Numbered from the stretch's first letter, positions 46,600-55,871 are shown. The stretch: 64,000 bases of DNA from Methylotenera sp. (GCA_030682715.1 JAUXNQ010000017.1:1-64000), one strand, 5' to 3'. Program-made: numbers and translations. Notes: generated by a model not told the origin, from the sequence alone.

Positions 46600-46730
46600 A
46601 GCCACAGAGAACACCGAGTTCACAGAGAACACCTAGCATGGAGTACAATTCTATCCTCACCCAATGAGTGATTGGCGACTATTCGCAAATGCATTGTTTT
46701 TCCTCTGTGAACTCGGTGTTCTCTGTGGCT
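46600..46730. repeat. 131-bp element with perfect 28-bp inverted repeats
   Basis: Arms 46600-46627 and 46703-46730 are perfect complements, beginning AGCCACAGAGAACACCGAGT and ending in TCTGTGGCT, with a 75-base centre. CACAGAGAACACC also recurs directly within the left side. The CACAGAGAACAC theme is a widespread intergenic repeat motif (from memory). It lies exactly at the border between the native glycogen operon and the GC-richer ODP/GGDEF-EAL block. The remaining spacer to 46885 holds no gene. Confidence 0.85.
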
Positions 46731-46885
46731 AGCTGCTTTTTATAGGCTTATAGAAGTGCCCTCAGTATTATTCTTATCGAGAGCAAGTGGGTGCTTGCAC
46801 ATACCGTGTAAATCAACTATATTTTCATCATTGAAAAATAACCATTTTATTAAAATGGCTTTTTTCTGGTGTTATGGAGAAAGTA

Positions 46886-47659
46886 ATGCGCAATATTAAG
46901 CTGTTCGACTCTGAAACGCACAAGTTCATTCTGCTTAATGAAAGCGAGCCTGGGGAGGAGGACGGTATCCGTTCCAATCAGTATCTGATCGTGCATGAAG
47001 ATGCTGGTGTGTTGCTGGATCCAGGTGGTTTCGGGGTGATGCCGCGTGTACTGGCCGAGATGCTGCGTTATCTTTCGCCCGATAAAATTCGCGGAATTTT
47101 TCTCTCGCATCAAGATCCCGACATTGTCGGCGGCATTTCTACCTGGCTGGAACTGATCAAGGCGCCAGTATATGTTTCCCGTATCTGGATGCGATTCCTG
47201 CCGCACTATGGCCTGAAGGATATGTCACAATTTGTTGGCGTGCCAGATATAGGTATGGATTGCGAGGTGATGCCAGGCTTTATGCTCAAGATCGTCCCCG
47301 CACATTTCCTGCATTCTGAAGGGCAGATCAATGTCTATGATCCTGTGTCGAAAATCCTGTTTACTGGCGATATTGGCGCTGCCATGCTGCCCATGGACAA
47401 CAACGATGCCTACGTGGATGATTTCAAAAACCATCTACCGTTTATTACTGGTTTCCACCGCCGCTACATGTGTTCCAATAAGGCTATTCGCTGCTGGTTG
47501 GACACGATCGCCGGACTGGAAATCGACATGATTGCCCCGCAACATGGACCCATTTACCGGGGAGCGGCGGTGCATGAATTTTTAGACTGGCTACGCGACT
47601 TACAATGTGGTATTGACCTGATGCAAAGTGGCGGTCGTTTCCCCACTGAATTCGCGTGA
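46886..47659 (+). CDS. Metallo-beta-lactamase fold di-iron protein (ODP/flavodiiron-like)
   Basis: 257 residues from the ATG at 46886, with GGAG seven bases upstream; the ATG at 46874 adds four residues. The iron-site pattern of flavodiiron and oxygen-binding di-iron (ODP) proteins is visible: His75-x-Asp77-x-Asp79 in SHQDPDIVGG, His140/His143 in PAHFLHSEG, Asp162 in FTGDIG and His220 in PQHGPIYRG. The flavodoxin domain of true flavodiiron oxidoreductases is absent. ODP proteins bind O2 or NO and are linked to signalling proteins. The stop codon overlaps the GTG start of the GGDEF-EAL gene, so the two are made together. GC-richer than surroundings, hence probably acquired. Confidence 0.85.
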   Translation: MRNIKLFDSETHKFILLNESEPGEEDGIRSNQYLIVHEDAGVLLDPGGFGVMPRVLAEMLRYLSPDKIRGIFLSHQDPDIVGGISTWLELIKAPVYVSRIWMRFLPHYGLKDMSQFVGVPDIGMDCEVMPGFMLKIVPAHFLHSEGQINVYDPVSKILFTGDIGAAMLPMDNNDAYVDDFKNHLPFITGFHRRYMCSNKAIRCWLDTIAGLEIDMIAPQHGPIYRGAAVHEFLDWLRDLQCGIDLMQSGGRFPTEFA

Positions 47660-49809
47660 CTGGCATGCTGCCCAATAATTTGGAGAATGTGCGCCAGCGA
47701 GTGATAGACCGCCTCGCGGCACTGATGGAAAGTCAGACGCGTACCAAGACGTTTGGGGCTAACCTGAATGCGTTGGTGAAGGAAGTTCATAATGAAGTGA
47801 TTGCCGACCTGCGCAGCATTGTGAAAAATGCGGACATGCCAGAGCTGACTGAGCGCCTAGAAAGAGCCGTGGAAACTTGTGAGCGTCTGGATACCACTCT
47901 CGGCCTCCTGCTCGACGAAAGGCAGCGGCAATGGTACCGAAACGGCAATTATGTACAGTCGCTGATGGGGGAATTCCACAGCACGTTGACGGATCTTTCC
48001 GCTACGTTGATTGAAAAGGACTTGTTCGAGCGCCAGAGCAGGGTGCTTGAACGCATTATTCTATCGCATGAGCATGTTGCGCAGTGGAAGGAGTTTGTAC
48101 AGGAAATCCTCGCCGATTTTCATGCCATTTTTCCATTCAATTTTTTCTATATTGTGTTTGCCGAGGAACATGACCTCTCGCTTTTCCTCTATTACCTCGG
48201 TAACTATTCGGATGATTTAAAGAAAACGGCGCGCGACATGTTGTCAAAGCAGATGATTGCCAGCTTGAATCTGCCTGTCGACACGACGTTAAATGTTGAG
48301 GAGTTTGTCATCAGCGGTAGTGGGGAAATAGACAACATCGATGCAGTCCGTATGATCACGGTAGCGGTGCCTGAACACACCCCAAAACTGGCAGGACTAT
48401 TGGGTGTGGCGTATGTCTCCAGTGGTGAGTTGAGTCCGCAGGAGGAAAGCGTAGTGCGCTCAATCCTCTCAGTGATGGTGATGGTGGTTGGTTCTAGCAA
48501 GTTGCTATCGCGTACGCTGTCCGAACTGGAATATTATGCCATGCATGATCCGTTAACTGGCATTTACAACCGTCGCCAATTCAATAACATGCTGGAATAT
48601 GAAATCGGTCGCTCAGAGCGGCACCACCATGAATTTTCCCTGCTGTTGCTTGATCTGGATGACTTCAAAGATATTAACGATTCCTATGGTCACCAGACTG
48701 GTGATGATGCCCTGTGCGGTGTAGCAGAAATTCTGCGTGAGCACATCCGTAAGGGTGACCTTGCTGCCCGCATTGGTGGTGATGAGTTCGCTGTTATTTT
48801 GATGGAAACTGGCCGTGATGGTGCTACTACCGTGGCGGAGGCACTCGGTAAGTCGTTGCGTGAGCGCGTCTTTACCGCCCCAGACTGCAAGCACTTTCAC
48901 TTGACTGTCTCGATCGGCATCGCCACCTATCCAATCGATGCGCAGAATGAATCTGATCTGCAGGCTGGAGCGGACGTTGCGATGTATCGAGCTAAGGATA
49001 TGGGTAAGGATAGTGCTTGTACATTGGATGCGCTGGAGGGACGGGTCGAGGCCAGCCGCAATACGCGTGACAATGCAGAAAAGCTGCGTGAAGCATTGCA
49101 TCATGACCGCATCATCCCGTATTACCACAGTATTGTTGACTGCAGGACTGGTGATTTGTTTGCCTGCGAAACGCTGGCGCGGCTTATTGAGCCAAGCGGC
49201 GAAATTGTCTCTGCTGGAATGTTCATCGAGACCATTGAAAAGTACGGCATGGGACGCGAACTGGACCGCATCATCATCAGCAAGGCTTTTCAGGCGAAGC
49301 GTGAGCAAATGATATCGAACTCGCCCAGCATCAAATTGTTTCTCAATTTGTCTGCGCAGGAAATTCAGGGGCGTGGCATCCTAGGGTATGCCGAGGAGTT
49401 GTGCAATACGCTGCAGATTCCGCCAGAATGCATCGTGTTTGAAATCCTAGAGCGCGATGCTATCGGTGATATGACCAATATGCGCAAGTTTCTTACCAAG
49501 CTGCGTGAGAAGGGTTTTGCCTTTGCGCTGGACGATTTTGGCAGCGGCTACAATTCGTTTCATTATCTGCGTGAGCTACGTTTTGAATATGTCAAAATCG
49601 ATGGCGCTTTCGTGCGCAACATTCTTAATTCCAAGATCGACTACGCCTTAGTGCACAACCTTTCCCAGTTATGCCAGGACATCGGTATCTACACTGTGGC
49701 GGAATTCGTTGAAAATCAGGCTATTTTTGATGCAATTAAAGAGATGGGCATCAATTATGCTCAGGGGTTTCATATTGGCTTGCCAACGCTTGGTATGCCT
49801 CAGAAGTAA
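47656..49809 (+). CDS. GGDEF-EAL bifunctional cyclic di-GMP enzyme
   Basis: 717 residues from the GTG that overlaps the previous stop (GTGA); an ATG at 47665 is the alternative. The first ~170 residues are helical. A GAF-like region follows (about 150-290), then a GGDEF domain with GGDEF at 374-378 and an RxxD inhibitory site six residues ahead (RKGD). The EAL domain starts with ETL at 505-507 and keeps FLNLSAQE, FEILERD, LDDFGSGYNSF, VKIDGAFV, VAEFVEN and YAQGFHIG. Both domains appear catalytically complete, so it could make and break c-di-GMP. No membrane segment. Its input is probably the di-iron protein encoded just before it. GC-rich relative to the host. Confidence 0.93.
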   Translation: MTGMLPNNLENVRQRVIDRLAALMESQTRTKTFGANLNALVKEVHNEVIADLRSIVKNADMPELTERLERAVETCERLDTTLGLLLDERQRQWYRNGNYVQSLMGEFHSTLTDLSATLIEKDLFERQSRVLERIILSHEHVAQWKEFVQEILADFHAIFPFNFFYIVFAEEHDLSLFLYYLGNYSDDLKKTARDMLSKQMIASLNLPVDTTLNVEEFVISGSGEIDNIDAVRMITVAVPEHTPKLAGLLGVAYVSSGELSPQEESVVRSILSVMVMVVGSSKLLSRTLSELEYYAMHDPLTGIYNRRQFNNMLEYEIGRSERHHHEFSLLLLDLDDFKDINDSYGHQTGDDALCGVAEILREHIRKGDLAARIGGDEFAVILMETGRDGATTVAEALGKSLRERVFTAPDCKHFHLTVSIGIATYPIDAQNESDLQAGADVAMYRAKDMGKDSACTLDALEGRVEASRNTRDNAEKLREALHHDRIIPYYHSIVDCRTGDLFACETLARLIEPSGEIVSAGMFIETIEKYGMGRELDRIIISKAFQAKREQMISNSPSIKLFLNLSAQEIQGRGILGYAEELCNTLQIPPECIVFEILERDAIGDMTNMRKFLTKLREKGFAFALDDFGSGYNSFHYLRELRFEYVKIDGAFVRNILNSKIDYALVHNLSQLCQDIGIYTVAEFVENQAIFDAIKEMGINYAQGFHIGLPTLGMPQK

Positions 49810-49840
49810 GATTAAGCTTCTGTGCATGAAATACGGTGCT

Positions 49841-50929
49841 TTAAAAAGCATGATCTGGTAAGTGGCATGAGAGCGCCCAGCGTGCGTGCTCCCTGACCAA
49901 ATCATTCTCATGGAAGGCATGTTGTTCGAGGGCATTAATAATTTCAGTTGTAGTTTCTGCGTTACCCAAACCAACGGCGATATTTCTTAGCCATTGTGTA
50001 TAGCCAATACGATAGATAGCACTACCTGCCATTTTTAATTTGAACTCGTCTTCTGTCCAGTTAAAGCAGTCAATCAGACTAACGTCATCTAAACCATGTT
50101 TCACAGAAAAGTCTGACTCTTTAGTGATTTCTGCAAATTTATTCCATGGGCAATAAAGTTGACAGTCATCGCAGCCATATACACGGTTGCCAATTAAAGG
50201 GCGATACTCCACTGGAATGCTGTTTTTTAGCTCAATGGTCAGGTAAGAGATGCAGCGTCTGGCATCTACTTCATAAGGCGCGGTAATGGCCTGTGTAGGG
50301 CATACTTCTATACATTTGCTACAACTACCGCAGTGGTTGCTCGCTGGCTCATCAATGGGTAATGGTAAATTAGTATATATCTCGCCGAGAAAGAACCAAG
50401 AGCCACTATTTTTGTCGATGAGTAATGTGTGCTTTCCGCGCCATCCAATACCCGCTTTTTCAGCCAAGGCAACTTCAAGTACTGGTGCGCTATCTGTAAA
50501 AGCGCGGTATTCGAATTGGCTCAACTGGTAATGGTGTAGTTCACTTTGAATTTTTTCACATAACTTTTGTAATTTATTACGAATAACTTTATGGTAATCA
50601 CGTCCGAGTGCGTAGCGTGAAATAAAAGCCTTCTGATTATTTTGTAAAATTGACTCACTATTTTTAGCCTGAGGTGGCAAGTAATCAAACCGTGCCGAAA
50701 TAATACGTTGGGTATTTGGGATTAATTCATTTGGCCGAGTTCGTTTAACGCCATGTTTTGCCATATAATCCATATCACCATGAAAACCTTTTTCAATCCA
50801 ATCTTGATGTTTAGATTCTGCAGTTTGCAGGTTGGTGTCTGTAATGCCGATTTGATTAAAGCCAAGTTCAAGCCCCCAGTTTTTAATGGCATGGCTCAAA
50901 TCGCTCAAGTTTTTAGTAGAATTGCTCAT
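49841..50929 (-). CDS. queG: Epoxyqueuosine reductase
   Basis: About 362 residues from the ATG at 50929 (MSNSTKNLSDL), which matches the E. coli QueG N-terminus (IKNWGLELGFNQIGITD). The open frame continues upstream but without family similarity. Two [4Fe-4S] sites are visible in CGSCSKCIEVCPTQAI and CDDCQLYCPWNKF. The enzyme is cobalamin-dependent and performs the last step of queuosine synthesis in tRNA. A HEAT-like C-terminal segment (EHAFHENDLVREHARWAL) is present. It is divergent from tsaE, and the two start codons overlap by two bases. It is convergent with the GGDEF-EAL gene with 31 bases between. Confidence 0.95.
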   Translation of the reverse strand: MSNSTKNLSDLSHAIKNWGLELGFNQIGITDTNLQTAESKHQDWIEKGFHGDMDYMAKHGVKRTRPNELIPNTQRIISARFDYLPPQAKNSESILQNNQKAFISRYALGRDYHKVIRNKLQKLCEKIQSELHHYQLSQFEYRAFTDSAPVLEVALAEKAGIGWRGKHTLLIDKNSGSWFFLGEIYTNLPLPIDEPASNHCGSCSKCIEVCPTQAITAPYEVDARRCISYLTIELKNSIPVEYRPLIGNRVYGCDDCQLYCPWNKFAEITKESDFSVKHGLDDVSLIDCFNWTEDEFKLKMAGSAIYRIGYTQWLRNIAVGLGNAETTTEIINALEQHAFHENDLVREHARWALSCHLPDHAF

Positions 50930-51416
50930 GGATAATAATTTTACACTTGAATTGGTGGATGAGGCGGCAACGCTCGCTTTTGGATCTGCTTTAGGTGAAG
51001 CAATCATCCCTAATCTCACTATTTATTTACATGGCGATCTTGGCGCAGGCAAAACTACTTTAGTTAGAGGCTTACTGCGCGGACTTGGATTTAGTGGTAA
51101 GGTTAAAAGTCCGACGTATACATTAGTTGAGCCTTATGAAAATCTGATGACAAAAAACGGTGCATTAAATCTTTATCATTTTGATTTATATCGTTTTAAT
51201 GATGAGGAAGAGTGGGAGACTGCTGGTTTTAGAGATTATTTTAATGCGGCAAGTGTTTGCTTAATTGAGTGGCCAGAAAAAGCAGCGCATATATTGCCGA
51301 CACCAGATGTTGATATTCACTTTATGATTAAGCCCTCTGGACGCGATGTGCACATTGATGGCCATACTTTAACAGCCCAAGCTTTCGTAAAAACTATTAA
51401 AGAACTTTGCAACTAA
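50928..51416 (+). CDS. tsaE: tRNA threonylcarbamoyladenosine synthesis ATPase
   Basis: 162 residues from ATG 50928. The P-loop is GDLGAGKTT, then GKVKSPTYTLVEPYE and the DLYRFNDEEEWETAGFRDYF stretch characteristic of TsaE (YjeE). It works with TsaB and TsaD to make t6A37 in tRNAs. The start codon shares two bases with that of divergent queG, leaving no room for an intergenic promoter; an earlier in-frame ATG at 50886 would overlap queG further. Its stop overlaps the amiC ATG (TAATG). The order tsaE-amiC-...-mutL-miaA is a classic proteobacterial arrangement, here interrupted by other genes. Confidence 0.95.
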   Translation: MDNNFTLELVDEAATLAFGSALGEAIIPNLTIYLHGDLGAGKTTLVRGLLRGLGFSGKVKSPTYTLVEPYENLMTKNGALNLYHFDLYRFNDEEEWETAGFRDYFNAASVCLIEWPEKAAHILPTPDVDIHFMIKPSGRDVHIDGHTLTAQAFVKTIKELCN

Positions 51417-52855
51417 TGTCAATCACTAAATACTGTTTCTCTAAATTGCTGTCTATCACAATCTTGCTGAGTTGTTTGTTGCTCACTGCAACAGCCCAGG
51501 CAAATACGGTGACTGCCGTACGTATTTGGCCCGCTGATATTTATACAAGAATTACGATAGAAGCCGAGAAACCCATTCTTTATAAAATGACGACCTTAAA
51601 AGATCCTGAGCGCGTCGTGGTTGATATTGAAGACATTGACTTAAATGTAGTAATTAAAGCATTGAGTGAGAAGGTTTCAGAAAACGACCCCTATATTTCT
51701 AAAATTCGGGTAGCTAATTTCAAGCCTAAAGTCGTGCGCTTAGTGGTGGATTTAAAGTCTGAAGTTAAACCAGCCATATTTACTTTACCACCAGCAGGCG
51801 ATTATAAACATCGTTTAGTGTTAGATATTTATCCCACTAAAGATCCGCTAATGGCAATGCTTGATGAGCGTGATAACCCAGAGCAAGTCGCTGATTTGTC
51901 TGCTACGAGTAAAGGCTCGCAAGTAGTTACCTTGCCACCATCAACTGATGCGCCTGTCACCATCGCTTCTGATAGTAATTCTGCGAATGTACTGAAAATA
52001 GACGAAAACGCCAATGTAATTGGAAATACAGGCAATGTGAGTGAGGCTGCCCAGCCAGCAAGCCAAACGTCAGCTACAGCTGCGCCACAATCAGAGGTTG
52101 CCAAAGAAAAATTGCAGAATAAGCCATTAACTAAAGGTTTACGCCAAATTACTATTGCGATTGACCCTGGACATGGTGGCGAAGACCCTGGCGCAATTGG
52201 TGCTACGGGCAGCCGTGAAAAAGAAATTACTTTGTTAATTGCCAAGAAACTAAAGGCAAAAATCGATGAAGAACCTAATATGCGCGCAGTGCTCACCCGT
52301 GATGGTGATTACTTTATACCTTTGCATATGCGTGTTCTTAAGGCCAGAAAGTTACAAGCAGATTTATTTATTTCCATTCACGCTGATGCGTTCACTAACC
52401 CAGCTGCGCACGGCTCATCTGTATTTGCATTGTCTGAAAAAGGTGCCACAAGTGCGAGTGCACGTTATTTGGCAAACAAGGAAAATCAATCTGACTTAAT
52501 AGGCGGCGTGAGCTTAAATGTAAAAGATCCGTTGCTTGCCAGAACTTTATTAGATTTGTCTCAAACTGCAACGATTAACGATAGCTTGAAACTTGGTAAA
52601 GTGGTACTAGGTAATATCGGTGAGATTAATAAATTACATAAGAATCATGTGGAGCAGGCTGGTTTTGCAGTTTTAAAATCACCAGATATTCCTTCTATTC
52701 TTGTTGAAACTGCATTTATTAGCAACCCTGAAGAAGAGCGTAAGCTTAATGATGGTGTGTATCAAGATAAATTGGTCATGTCGATTCTTACAGGCATAAA
52801 AAAATATTTTTCAACCAATCCCGCACTCGCTAGAACAAAAGTTGCGTTTGATTAG
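51416..52855 (+). CDS. amiC: N-acetylmuramoyl-L-alanine amidase (AmiC type)
   Basis: 479 residues from the ATG overlapping the tsaE stop. Sec-type signal peptide with cleavage after AQA (about residue 29). The AMIN domain (about 32-135) targets the septum. A Ser/Thr/Ala-rich linker leads to the amidase_3 domain (about 245-475), with zinc ligands in IDPGHGGEDPG, the glutamate in REKEITL and SIHADAF, plus the catalytic glutamate in ILVETAFISN. It cuts the amide bond between glycan and peptide during daughter-cell separation. Start by overlap suggests coupling with tsaE. Confidence 0.95.
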   Translation: MSITKYCFSKLLSITILLSCLLLTATAQANTVTAVRIWPADIYTRITIEAEKPILYKMTTLKDPERVVVDIEDIDLNVVIKALSEKVSENDPYISKIRVANFKPKVVRLVVDLKSEVKPAIFTLPPAGDYKHRLVLDIYPTKDPLMAMLDERDNPEQVADLSATSKGSQVVTLPPSTDAPVTIASDSNSANVLKIDENANVIGNTGNVSEAAQPASQTSATAAPQSEVAKEKLQNKPLTKGLRQITIAIDPGHGGEDPGAIGATGSREKEITLLIAKKLKAKIDEEPNMRAVLTRDGDYFIPLHMRVLKARKLQADLFISIHADAFTNPAAHGSSVFALSEKGATSASARYLANKENQSDLIGGVSLNVKDPLLARTLLDLSQTATINDSLKLGKVVLGNIGEINKLHKNHVEQAGFAVLKSPDIPSILVETAFISNPEEERKLNDGVYQDKLVMSILTGIKKYFSTNPALARTKVAFD

Positions 52856-52919
52856 TTTAAGTACTAACCTTGATATAAATCTACGTAAAGAATTGGCACT
52901 ACTTTAAAAGGGGGGCGCT

Positions 52920-54281
52920 ATGGAACTCACATTTTTAGGTGCAACAGGCACGGTCACTGGTTCAAAGTATCTGTTGAAAAGTGGCACAAAACATATCTTG
53001 ATTGATTGTGGTTTGTTTCAAGGGCTAAAGCAGTTGCGATTAAAAAACTGGTCGAAGTTGCCTATTAATCCAGCAAAAATTGATGCGGTTGTGCTAACTC
53101 ATGCACATATTGATCACAGCGGTTATTTACCTCTGCTGGTTAAAAATGGTTTTTCGGGCAAAGTTTATTGCAGTGAAGGCACTGCCGATTTGTGCAAAAT
53201 CATGTTGCCAGACTCAGCGCATTTGCAAGAGGAAGAAGCGGAGTATGCAAATCGCCGTGGTTTCTCTAAGCATCATCCTGCGCTGCCCTTATATACCAAA
53301 GAGGATGCCGAAAATGCACTCGCGTTGCTTACTCCAGTCAGTTTTGAGCAGGATGTGGATTTGGGGGATGGTTTAACACTCAGGCTTTCACCAAGTGGTC
53401 ATATTTTGGGGTCTGCGTTTGTGCGCATTCATAATCAAAAGACTTCCGTCCTATTTTCAGGCGATATCGGGCGTGAGAACGATATTTTGATGAAACCTCC
53501 CGTTCGAATCAAGCAAGCAGACTATTTGCTAATTGAATCTACTTACGGCAATCGTTTGCATCAAAATGATGATCCCAAAATTAAATTAGCGGCAATTATT
53601 AATAAGACGGTGAAGCACAAGGGAGTGGTTGTCATCCCAGTCTTTGCTGTAGGTAGAGCGCAAGAGTTACTGTATTACATTCACTTATTGAAAAACTCAG
53701 GTGCGATTGCAGAAGATATTCCTGTCTATTTAAATAGTCCAATGGCTGTAGATGCCACTGAAATTTTTAATCTTTATCATGGTGAGCATCGCTTGAGTGC
53801 TGACCAGTGTCGTGCGTTATTTCACACTGCGCATATGGTTAATAGTATTGAGCAATCAAAAGCGCTTAATGAAGCCAAAGGCCCGATGATTATTTTATCA
53901 GCCAGCGGTATGGCTTCTGGTGGGCGGGTTGTTCATCATTTAAAAGCTTTCGCACCTAAACCTAATAACACCATTTTGTTTGTCGGGTTTCAAGCAGCGG
54001 GGACCAGAGGCGCTGCGATGTTAGATGGTGCAGAGAGCATTAAAATTCATGGTGAATATATTCCTGTACGCGCCAGTGTTGAGTTGATTTCTAATCTTTC
54101 TGCACATGCTGATTATTCGGAAATATTGGATTGGTTAGGTGGTTTTGAAACGCCACCTAAGAAAACCTTCATCGTACATGGAGAGCCTGTCGCCGCAGAT
54201 TCAATGCGGCGCCATATCGAAGAGAAATTGCATTGGCAAGTAGAGGTTCCTGAGTACCTGGAAACGGTGACGCTAGACTAA
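52920..54281 (+). CDS. Beta-CASP metallo-beta-lactamase RNase-like protein
   Basis: 453 residues with ribosome site AAAGGGGG. The metal-binding motif is LTHAHIDHSGYLPLL, with SGDIGREND and SAHADYSEIL, plus the beta-CASP insert (ILSASGMASGGRVVHHLK) and the C-terminal TFIVHGEP. It belongs to COG1236 exonucleases/endonucleases of RNA processing (CPSF-73-like; Thermus TTHA0252 is a studied relative). It probably processes or degrades RNA with two zinc ions. Convergent with the SUV3-like helicase gene (51 bases between), so both flanking genes concern RNA. Confidence 0.92.
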   Translation: MELTFLGATGTVTGSKYLLKSGTKHILIDCGLFQGLKQLRLKNWSKLPINPAKIDAVVLTHAHIDHSGYLPLLVKNGFSGKVYCSEGTADLCKIMLPDSAHLQEEEAEYANRRGFSKHHPALPLYTKEDAENALALLTPVSFEQDVDLGDGLTLRLSPSGHILGSAFVRIHNQKTSVLFSGDIGRENDILMKPPVRIKQADYLLIESTYGNRLHQNDDPKIKLAAIINKTVKHKGVVVIPVFAVGRAQELLYYIHLLKNSGAIAEDIPVYLNSPMAVDATEIFNLYHGEHRLSADQCRALFHTAHMVNSIEQSKALNEAKGPMIILSASGMASGGRVVHHLKAFAPKPNNTILFVGFQAAGTRGAAMLDGAESIKIHGEYIPVRASVELISNLSAHADYSEILDWLGGFETPPKKTFIVHGEPVAADSMRRHIEEKLHWQVEVPEYLETVTLD

Positions 54282-54332
54282 CTTAATGATTAACCTGTTA
54301 AATTGACTGTACAAATTGACAGTATTAGCAAG

Positions 54333-55871
54333 TCAGAATCTTCTTTTTGTCATGATGTGATCAACTTCTCTGCTAGTGTCGCCATACCCAGCCTGCGTGA
54401 GCAATGCGCGTTCTATGTAACGACTTACTTTTCTGCGTAGGTTAGGAACCTCTGCACCTTTTGGGAAATATTGTGGAAATTTGAAACTTAACCAAGCATA
54501 CAAGCTTAGATTGTGGCTAAGTAGCTCCGCTTCTTCCAGATGTTTTGGGTTTTGCGCGTCTAGCCAGCTTGGTGCAGGTGGCAAATATCTGGTAGTAGAT
54601 TCTGACACACTTTTTAGGCACATCAGGTAATAGTCTTTTTCGAACGCAACATTAAGTGAAATAGGCGCACATACGAAGATATACTTGTCTTTTAAAGACA
54701 TTTTAGGTGCATGTTCGTCAATGAGCATTGCCTGTGCAATTTGTGTATTTAGTGATGCTTGTTCAAAAAGAGGGTGTTGAAACTGAGCTCTTTCTTGGTG
54801 ATAAATGAGTACTTCAGCAATTTTATTCGTATGCAGTAAGTGTGCAACGCTACTGATCTGCATTAAATTAATGCAGACGGGGAGTTTGCTTAAATCAGAA
54901 GTGTCATCGGTTGATAACATATGTTCAATATGAATAAGCTCGTCATTTTCAAGCACATTGACATAGCCCGTTTCATATATACCAAACCTTCCTGCACGCC
55001 CTGCAATCTGCCGTACCTCGGTCATGTTAAGTAGTCGTGATGCTACGCCATCAAACTTATGAATATTTGAGAATATCACGCGGCGTATCGGTAAGTTTAA
55101 GCCCATGCCAATTGCATCGGTTGCCACTAAGATATCTGCTTGACCAGCGTTAAAGCGTTCGGATTCCGTTCGCCGTACCTCTGGGGATAAAGCGCCGTAA
55201 ATACTCGCCACACTGAAGCCCCACTGGCGAAATCTAGCTGAAAAAGTAAGTACATCTTTGCGGCTGAATGCAATGATTGCATCGCCTTTTTGTAGCCTAG
55301 GTTTAAGCTTCTGACGGCTGTAATGCTTTCCACACATACTTTCATGTTCTAACACCAGTGGTGTCTTGCGCGCTAAATGTGTGATGTCATAAGTTTCGTT
55401 AAGTGACTCAATGGTTGCAATGCAAGGTGATGTAACAGCGGTTGAGCCGCAAATAAAAACTGTTGAAGCGGGTGCACCTACTAGTGCTGCTGTCCATGCG
55501 GCGCCACGGTCTGGATCTTGTAGCATTTGAATTTCATCAATGACTGCCACATCAACTGCTTTGTTAGCGTTCATCATTTCAATGGTGGATGCCGTATGTT
55601 TGGCACCTTCCATGATGACGCGCTCCTCACCAGTAATAAGGTTGCACGGGACTCCAGATGCTACCAGTCTGTCGCGAATCTCCATTGCAAGTAACCTAAG
55701 CGGTGCTAGATACACGCCAGATTCTGCTTGTTCTAATGCCTGTAATGCCTGATAGGTTTTGCCCGAGTTGGTAGGGCCAAGATAAAAGTGATGATGCCGC
55801 TTAAGCATACGAGCAAGGGGAAAGCTGTCTGTATAGCTTCTCGGCGTTAAATCTTGGCTGGTTAGTTTCAT
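54333..55871 (-). CDS. SUV3-like superfamily 2 RNA helicase
   Basis: 512 residues. Motif I GPTNSGKT, Ia YLAPLRLLAMEI, II as DEIQM (the DExQ box diagnostic for SUV3), III GSTAV, then helicase C-terminal DILVATDAIGMGLNLPIRRVIF and QIAGRAGRFG. The SUV3 C-terminal region begins near 350. Mitochondrial Suv3 unwinds RNA for PNPase. Bacterial members occur mostly in alpha- and some betaproteobacteria and are little studied. The gene is alone on the minus strand and convergent with the beta-CASP RNase gene. A role in RNA turnover is inferred. Confidence 0.9.
   Translation of the reverse strand: MKLTSQDLTPRSYTDSFPLARMLKRHHHFYLGPTNSGKTYQALQALEQAESGVYLAPLRLLAMEIRDRLVASGVPCNLITGEERVIMEGAKHTASTIEMMNANKAVDVAVIDEIQMLQDPDRGAAWTAALVGAPASTVFICGSTAVTSPCIATIESLNETYDITHLARKTPLVLEHESMCGKHYSRQKLKPRLQKGDAIIAFSRKDVLTFSARFRQWGFSVASIYGALSPEVRRTESERFNAGQADILVATDAIGMGLNLPIRRVIFSNIHKFDGVASRLLNMTEVRQIAGRAGRFGIYETGYVNVLENDELIHIEHMLSTDDTSDLSKLPVCINLMQISSVAHLLHTNKIAEVLIYHQERAQFQHPLFEQASLNTQIAQAMLIDEHAPKMSLKDKYIFVCAPISLNVAFEKDYYLMCLKSVSESTTRYLPPAPSWLDAQNPKHLEEAELLSHNLSLYAWLSFKFPQYFPKGAEVPNLRRKVSRYIERALLTQAGYGDTSREVDHIMTKRRF

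Noticed and set aside
48613-49308. 231-codon minus-strand frame inside the GGDEF-EAL gene
   Set aside because: The sense strand encodes clear GGDEF and EAL motifs. The antisense frame is a by-product of GC-richer codon use.
50930-51019. Longer QueG with 30 extra N-terminal residues
   Set aside because: The extension lies inside tsaE, has no likeness to QueG, and the ATG at 50929 matches the family N-terminus.
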